Shown here piece after piece: positions 28,213 through 37,200 of a stretch of 64,000 nt of DNA. The translations under genes were made by a program, and so were the position numbers. The notes beneath the pieces are model-generated. The model did not search any database, had not been told where the DNA came from, and saw nothing but the letters and a program-made list of their open reading frames with translations. Source of the DNA: Hemicentrotus pulcherrimus (taxonomy: Eukaryota > Echinodermata > Echinoidea > Camarodonta > Strongylocentrotidae). The number at the start of each line of letters is the position of its first letter. The first letter of the stretch is position 1. The stretch spans positions 3,138 to 67,137 of the forward strand of contig BEXV01002181.1 in assembly GCA_003118195.1 (NCBI GenBank). Direction: 5' to 3'.

Positions 28213-31200
28213 CAAGAAGGAGGAGAATGATGATGATAGTGATGATGACAACGATGATGATGTCATTAATGATCTTAGTGGTGATGGTGATATCTTTTTC
28301 ATCTCTTATATTCCACAGATCTAAAGTGGAATGGATGGATGTTTTGAATGGTGAGGCATACACTGTCAATCTACCAATGAACATCAAGTCTCTACAGCTT
28401 GCTTCTCCCGATGCCTGGTTGATGGTAGAAGCCAAAACAGACAGGTTTGTAATGATGCCATTGCCACACATGTCCATTAATCCCGTTCATTGATAGATGA
28501 CGATCGCATACTAGGATGACAGTTTCAAACCAAGTTATAACCTTCAACATTCAGAATACCTTCAAATTGAATATAACATCATTCATGTATCCTCTCGTCT
28601 AACTGAAAATTAGAATTCAGCACCCACAGAAAAGTTGTAGTCTGTGTGACGAAGGCACAAAACAAGGTTTCCTTAAGACCTTTAAAGAAATTGAAGAGTC
28701 ATGATGCCCTCTTCATTTATGTACTACAGTGAAGCCTGTCTATAAAGACCACCCAAGGGAGACAAGAAAAGTGGTCTTTATTGGCAGGTGGTATTTACAT
28801 ACAGACTCATTTCGTACATGTTTCAATGAGAAACCATTTTCAAGGGAAACAAAAATGTGGTCTTTGTAGACAGGTGGTCTTTCTTTGCAGGTGGTTGTTA
28901 AAGCAGGTTTGACTGTATATGTTTATAGTCTGTTTTCTTTAGATTTAAATGTATATATGGCTCTTCTCTTGTACATGTATGTCTATGACAATATCTGAGC
29001 AGCATTGTACCAAAATTACAATACAATATAGATTGCTGCTCAGAATATCAAGAAGGATCTATTTATTCATAATTTTGCTTTTCATTTTTCTTTGGCTGTG
29101 ACATAGGAAGTACTTGATGACCCGGCCTTCCCCTGATGCCCCTGTCAGTCAGCTACACGCCATCTTTGATGCAACACCCGGTGATACAGGTACATGATCA
29201 GCTAAGAAAAGTCTCAAGTCATGTAAATTGATTTCATTATAATGAGACAAAACCAAGAGGCAAAGTATGTATGACATGTAAAAGTGCTGTTTAGTTGTGT
29301 CTATTATAATATGAAATTCAATTTGAACTCTTTGTGTATGTACATGTATGTATGTCATGTAAAAGTGTTGTTTAGTTGTGTCTATTATAACATGAAATTC
29401 AATTTGAACTCTTTGTGCAAAGAATTCATCCCCCTCTTTGTATGAAAACTACAAATGTGTTTCTCATTGTGATTTTGATGGGTTATATTCATGTTTATAC
29501 TGACAGAGAATATCTTAATTTAAACTGTTTTTATTGTGTCAATGGAAAATAGCCTGATACTAATTCAAATTTTCAACACAAAGCCTCTAAAATACACTCA
29601 TAAGTGTTTGAGCCTTTGACTACTAAATAATTCTATTACCCATAGGTTTTATACAAAGCACCCAAGTTCTAGGGCTCAATTGGTAAAATAAATTTTGTGA
29701 CAACATCCTTTCAACTTTCAGTCTGATACTGATGATGATGATAAATCTATGAATCATTTATCCTGGGTTTATTTGTTTTTTAGTTGCAGATAGTGATAAC
29801 TCGCCCTCACCAGCCAGTCTGCCCCTGAAGGTTTCTCATACAGGCTTGTCTAAGGCTCATCTAAGCTCTGTCATAGGAGAAAATATGGAGGCTCCCAACC
29901 GACTGATGGCTGATCCTCAGAGTTATGGGGCTGTGGCTGTTGGCTTCCCTGATCTACAGGTAAGGGTTATTCTGTCTGTTTGTCTGTCTGTATGTCTATA
30001 TGCCTGTGTCCTCTTTTGAAATGAACAAAAAAGCTTCTGCATATCCACCACACTTTGCATACGTCCAACAAAAAAGTGAGAGAGATGATGGCGAGTTATA
30101 AAGGGGGAACACGATCACGTCCTTACAATTGTGAAAAGAAGACAGCTACGGTGTTATGGGGCATGTAAATAGGTGGAAGAATAGCTTGGCAAACACCATC
30201 TTGCAAGGACAATGTTAACAGTATTCTGCATTTCCTTCTTTCTTTCTTCAGTTTTTCTCTCTCTGAGATAGAAAATGTGTTTTTCTTGTTTAATTCTTTA
30301 TATCATTTTCACATTTTAAAATTCATAGAATAAGTTGGATAAGAGAAGAAAAAATGTTTTGAAAATGACACCTTTCGTTCTCGAGTAAAAGTAAGCTGCT
30401 TATGCATGAATGTAGCAAGAGACTTTTTTGGCTGACAGATGATCTAAATTGCATTATTTTCTTTGCACCAGTCCTCTGTAGATGTATACAGTGCACCACG
30501 CCCCCCTCCGACCCCGACCCAGCCCTCGGGCACTCTCCGCGACCCCCTCGCATCCCTGGTCAAGAAGACCAGCACCTCCCCCACCACCGGGGGTAGCCCA
30601 GTGGTTCTACCAGACTCCGCCCAGGTGGTCAGGGTTCTCAACAGCAAACAGGTCCCAAAGGAACTCTTCCCAAATGGTAAGAAAAACAAATGATTCTGAT
30701 GATGCTTACACTTAATTGTGATTTAAAGTGATTTAACTTGTAATTGTTACTACTTTATAAACTATAGCTAATAAGCTAAACATTTTTCTTATGAATGTAT
30801 TCAATTCATTTCTTTCCACAAAAACAGCAGTGCCTTGTTACAAATTATTTCATTGATCTTTTATAAATAATTGTATTTCAATAGTTGGATTGCGAAATTG
30901 CAGTATTGCGTACATTAAATGTTAGGACAAACTTTATATCCTACCTAACAATATGTAACGTATGCATTTCGCATCCTGACTATTGAAATACAAATTTTTG
31001 TAAGAGGGGAATCGCTGTTTTTTGCAAGCCATTGGCTTTTTAATGCAATTTTAATGTTTATTATATCTTTGTATTTTATGAAATTCATAAAATTGAATAG
31101 AATTTAATTTAATTTAAATAATTAGTAATGAGGCAACTAACAAAGATTTGTGCATTTAATTGGATTACATAATGAAAATAGCTCATTTAACACTGTAGTT

Positions 31201-34200
31201 TGTTGCCTGTAAAGCAGGTCCCCCCGTAAAAATAATGATTATCTTTACTGTACACATTCTTTTCTTCATTATTCCTTGCAGAGAAAGTTCCTGGATCTGG
31301 GGAGTTCCTAGAAGTAGCCGACATGTCTTCACAAACTGTCAAGTATATCCCTATTCCAAGGTAATGTACAGTCAGCATCATTTTTATTTTCCCTTTATAG
31401 CTGAAAAATATTCTCCTATGTATGTCCAGTTTCAAATTACATTCTCAATTCATTTATTTAATTTTTCACATCTCTTTTAAAAAAAATTCAATGTATGTAT
31501 GCAGAAATAAGCAATTTAAGAACAACATTGTACAGGAAATACACTAATGATACAGATGATAAATTATTAGTCTGGGAACAAAGTATACCTAGATACCTGC
31601 ACCTGAATGTAGGCCATTTGATGTCCGGTACTGGGGAAGGTTGGGAAGATGTAGATAGGGAAACTTTGTAATCATTAAAGAGAATATAATTGATGTCCTA
31701 TGTTGTGAAGGTTTAGATGTACATCCAAGGAAGGTAAATCAGGGAATCCACGAAGCTTGTATTACAGCTCTTTTTTGACAGAGACTGCTCAAATCAGCAC
31801 AACAATATTATTTTTTTTTGTAGAAAACTAAATCAATTGTTTTCAACTTGGAAGAAAAAGATGAACTAGATTGCTCACCAATTCTTTTCCTTAGTCCCTT
31901 TATAGGTCGTGTATGAAGGAGTAGATGTTTGAAACACAATGATAGAATGCTTTATTTCAAAAAGTCATTTTGATAAATGTATGATAGTAGATCTACATGT
32001 AGAAGTTTCAAAATTATAACTGAATTCTCTGATTCAAATTATCTCAAGTTACCGGTATACTTTTCCATGGAAATTAGTTTATATGATCAACTACATGTGA
32101 TTGATTTCACATTGTTTTCCTGACAAAATTATTTTTTTAATTTCATATATAACTGTGGTGGCTCTTGTGTATTTCAACCTGCAGTCCCACAGTGCATCGA
32201 AACTACACTCCCTGGGTGTCAGACAGTAAGATCCTAACAGCCCCCACACCAAGCGAGGGCGTAGTGACTGTTGACACTGGTGGTCACGTGAGAATGTGGG
32301 AGACGGGGCGCCCTCAACTGTCCAAGTCGCTCGCAGACTGGTATAAAATGATCGGCACTGCCGAGGATGCAAAACTGCAAGTAAGTTTGATTGTGTGAAG
32401 ATGAGGTTTTCATCTTTTTAAAAAAACCTAGAAGAATGAGAGAAATTTAAGAATTATCATTAAGATCTTGGCCCTGTTTTATCTGACTTCTATCAAGAAC
32501 AAGTTATGATGATTGTTATAAGCTACTGAACTCCTTGTATTTGATTAGTGTGAGCAGATTTGACATAGATCTGTGGCAGTTGTTTACGTAAACAAGTTTT
32601 ATGAACCAGGGCCCTGTTAAGTTTATATTTGCCATCGATTGGAAACACAAGCATCCTGACTTCCTTTGAGCGGATGTGAAAAGATCTCAACACACCTCCT
32701 TTTACATGAACTTTGGTTACGGTATGTAACAATAGCAACAAACTGAATTGTTTTTTATGGTTAATTGATGAAATTTTCTGGCTTCTAGGTGTGATACACA
32801 TCTGTGCTTCCCCTTGACTGTTCAGTTTTTTTTTTTTTTTTTTTTTGCAGGAATGATACATATCCTATTCATTGTTAAAACCATGATGACTAAAAGACTT
32901 GAAAAGGGTTTGCACTATTCAAGGGCAAAAAATAAAATTGAATTGAATTGAAAGGTTAATGAAGAATACTGAAAATTGCAGCCCAAGGGCTGCATTACAT
33001 TCAGTTTACAATAAAAGCACTTGAAATACATGGCAATGTTTAATAAAGTGAGTCCAAAATACTTTTGTGTGTGTGTGTCTCTCCAATCAATCCAGATTTT
33101 ACCATTCACCTCATTTTGTATGATAGTCCAAGAAATATTCACAGCTCTTAGATATTAGAATTATGACAATTTCAGCCTTTTGATGGTAGCATTGGTCTCA
33201 TAATCAGTCATGTTATTTTCCTCTTTTTCCGTTCAGATCACCTAAGACAAGGATGAGGTTGGTGATATATCAGAGCCTAAGTTTGGTAAGATTGATCCAA
33301 CCAATGACCCTCATGTAGGGGGTAACACATGGGCTGGAGGAACAGGTAAGAATATACTGTACTTTGATTGAACTTTGATCATTCAACAGGTTATAGCCAA
33401 TGTAGAATATTTTTGTTTTCAGGGTAATATTTTGTATTGGTAATGACAGAATAAGTTTCCCAGAATTGAGCAAAATATTTGTTGAATGTCCAATAGATTA
33501 ATGATATCTGTCAAACAATTTTATTGAAAGAATAGCTGAGTAATGAGAAAAGAAAGTGAATAAAAACTGGAGGTTACAGCGTATGTGATCTCCAGCAAAT
33601 TCTTCTTCAGGTTTTTGTTAATGTTTATGTTAGTTTGTCTGTTTGTGTTTTTCTTTGTCTGTTTGTCTGTGTTTTTGTATGTTTGTTTGTTTGTTTTGTT
33701 TAGTTTCCGCTTGTTTTCATTTTCCTGATCCAATCCAGGGATCTATACTATAATTGAGAACACATATTTCTGATGATCTAATCATTTTTTCTCAAAATGC
33801 AGTGCCATCAGCATGTTGAGCAATAGTCTGAACGAATGCAGTATTCTGGGAATTAACAATGAAAAATATAAAAGATGGCATTAGATGCTGAGAGGTGAAT
33901 CTTCCAATAAATAATGAGATTTAAAGAAATAAAGAGAAGTGAATGCATGATGAAATATATTAATAACAATTTGGCTGCTTACTTGGGGTGTAATAATTAA
34001 GCTACATGTATATCATCTTGGAGATTTGTAAAACTGCATCATGCTATGAAATTTAAGAGAATTGCAAAGTTTCAAGGTCACCTTTTGGGCAATAGTTTTT
34101 ACAGGATAAAACAGATGGTATAGGAGGACCTTTCAGACTGGATGCCGGTCATGATGTACATTATTGAATTAAATTGAATGAAATCTTGAATCCTTAGGAG

Positions 34201-37200
34201 GACAATAGTTTAAAAACCATTTATTTCTTGTTGAACCTATAGGAGGACGAGACACAGCTGGTCTAGGTGGTGTAGGAGGACCTTTCAGATTGGATGCCGG
34301 TCATGATGTTCATCAGGTATCTCAAGCTGCGAAGGATGCAGTACCTGAAGAGGTCAGAGGTCACTTTTGTTAATCTTAAGTAACATCTTGTTACTTTAAT
34401 AATACCCTTACAGGATGTTGTCAGAGAATTTGATATCTTGTTTAGACAAAAAATAATGTTTAAGATTTCTTGTTTTGTGTATGTCAGTTTGAAAGAATTT
34501 TATGGTAGAAATGTCCTGAAAAGGATGCTATTAAGATGCCCCTTTATATTGATATATGACAAGGAAAAAAAAGATTGGACAAAACATTTGTACGTAGTCC
34601 CATATACTCATTTTTATGTGTGAATGTATGTGATCTCTGTTTTTGATATTTCCAAAAGTTCATCAAATTTCACATTAGTGATAGTGGTATACAAAATGAC
34701 GCTTATGTATTTAGTGAATTTTGTATTTGTACGTGTATGTTGGTACAAGTTGATTCATAAAAAAGGTAATTGTGTTATGTTTTTGTTATTTATGAAGGCT
34801 GCGATTCACCCGGTTGGCTACTGAATTCTGTCATTTCTGTTAGTTCAATTAAAAAATCTAATTGGCCTGTGCTTGTTGTTTTATGTTTCATATGTTGCCA
34901 ACGAGTGGACATTAGCTGATGGGTACAAATTGATTGATATGTAAATGTAGATAAACATGTATCTGGGTATAATAATGATAATAACCTAAATTTATTGATA
35001 CTGTATAACTTAGTTATATTGTATGTTGTGTAAGAAGTTTGTCTCCTTATGCGTATGTTTATAATTGTATTACTTATACAAATCAATGGAAATTGATTTT
35101 CCTGATGTGTGCAATAAATGATATACTTATATACCTCATACATGTAATCAAGGGTGCCAGTTTTCAGGCAATAGCCTGAATTCAGGCCCTGGCAAGTTAT
35201 TTTCATACCATAGTTTAGGCTTTTTTGTGTACAAACTAGCCCATTCTAGGTGATTTTCTGGCCCTCTGATCAAGGCTAATTGGCATCCCTGTATTATATA
35301 TATCCACCCAGGTGAGGAGAGCCGCTAGAGAGATGGGTCAGAAAGCATACAAGGCCAAACTGAAGGAGATTGAGATGTCTGAGTATGATGCAGAGACCTA
35401 TGAACGGTTCTCAGACGGAGTGAAGAGACAGGTCACCTCACTCAGGGTCATCCTAGACAGTCTACAGGTAGGTGGCTGTACAATCTTCTTCTTTTCTTTT
35501 TTTTTTTTCTTATAAATGTAATCAGATTTCTTCGCAATCAGCAATCTCTCAATATCTTCAAAAATATCTCATAACTCACCTCTTCTGTTAAAGATACTAT
35601 GTCCCTTTTTCAACATCAAATTCTGTTGAACTTTGCAGGAATTATAAATATGTCACATATGTCCTATCTGTGAAATTTAAACGTTAGCAGTGTTTTAGTA
35701 TTCAAATTATGCAAGGAAACCCGTTTACTTTCTAGACTACACTGTCAGACACGATTGAGTGACTTACCTTTTTATTTTTTAGCCTGCAAATGGGACATGG
35801 TACCTTTAACAGCATGATTGTAAAGCAACATTTGCTAAATAGATACATCTTAAAACTCACCTCTTCTGTAAACAACATAATTGAAAAGCGCATTTGAACA
35901 TGTATATGAAAAATGTGCTATGTAAATACACTATTATTATTATTATTATTATTCATTTATCAAATTGTTCTTGATGGCTTCTAATTCCGCTTTTACATGA
36001 TCCTTGAATCATGACATGTCAGGGCCCAGCGACCTAAAAACTGCTTTCAACCAATCATGTTTTTACATTAAATAGTAAAGTTCTGTTGAATGTATCTTAG
36101 AATGAATTGTATGTTGTTCAAATGTAAAATTGATTGTAATTAATTGTTGATTTTGAAAATATAATTGGTTGAAAGAGATACAATTGTTTTTATGGATTGT
36201 TACAAGATTCATTTGATGAATTTTCTGCATCTACTATTTTATTGCAGTGCCATCGCTTTATTATCTGTGAAAATTTAAAATATCCTTATTTTCCATGCAT
36301 GTTACCTGTTTGATACAAGTTGCAATTGGCAACCCAATAGCTCACAAGAGGGGAAAAAGAACTAGCAAATAGTTTTGTCTGTACCTGTTAATCTGTTATA
36401 TTTTGTTATATTGTGCCCTGAATAATTCCAGATACATGTAATCGTTTGTTATCATAGGCCAAGAGCAAAGAGCGACAGTGGATCAAGCATCAGACATCCG
36501 GAGATCTAGATGAAGTGAAATTGATTGAAGGATTGACTGGAGAGAAGGCTATCTACAAGAGGAGGGGCGAACAAGATCCAGAGGTAAGAGAGGGAATGGG
36601 AGAGAGAGAGAAATAGAGAGAGAAACAGAGACAGAGAAAATGAAAGAGAGAGAGACAGAGAAACAGAGACAGAGAAAATGAAAGAGAGAGAGAGAGAGAA
36701 ACAGAGACAGAGATAAAAACAGAGATAGAAGATGGCTCAGTGGTAGAGCAGTGGTCTCATAACCTGAAGGTTCTGGGTTTGAAACCAAGTTGATGCATTT
36801 GTGCCCTTTGGTAATGCATTAAACACCTCAGAGAGGATGTATAGCCATCAGTCCCCAGGCTGGTTAATTACAAGAATACAATATTTTCTGAGCAGCCAGG
36901 TAAAACAATCATTGAAACAACTTAAGATATAGATAGAGAGACAGAGACAAAAAAACAGAGAGAGAGAAGAAGAGACAGTATAGAATGAAGAGAAAGAGAA
37001 GGAAGAAAGATAACAAGTTCATGACAAGAAGAGTGAAAGAAGGAGTATTTAAGAATGATGGCGTAGTGGAAGAGAGAGCAGGGTTGAAGAAATATAATAT
37101 TCAGAGAGGAGAGAGGAATTAATAGAGAATAGTATCAAGATTAACCAAACCATTGTCAAAATAATTAGAACTGCATACTATAAAATGAAGAGTGAAATAA

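Noticed and set aside
27844..28493. Long Asp-, Ser-, Met- and Ile-rich reading frames on both strands
   Set aside because: They are the GAT microsatellite in VWA8 intron 29 read in different frames. One merely extends into exon 30.
36731..36790. tRNA-like sequence with a CAT anticodon position
   Set aside because: A and B boxes are present, but no 3' acceptor stem pairs with the start. It is the head of a SINE.
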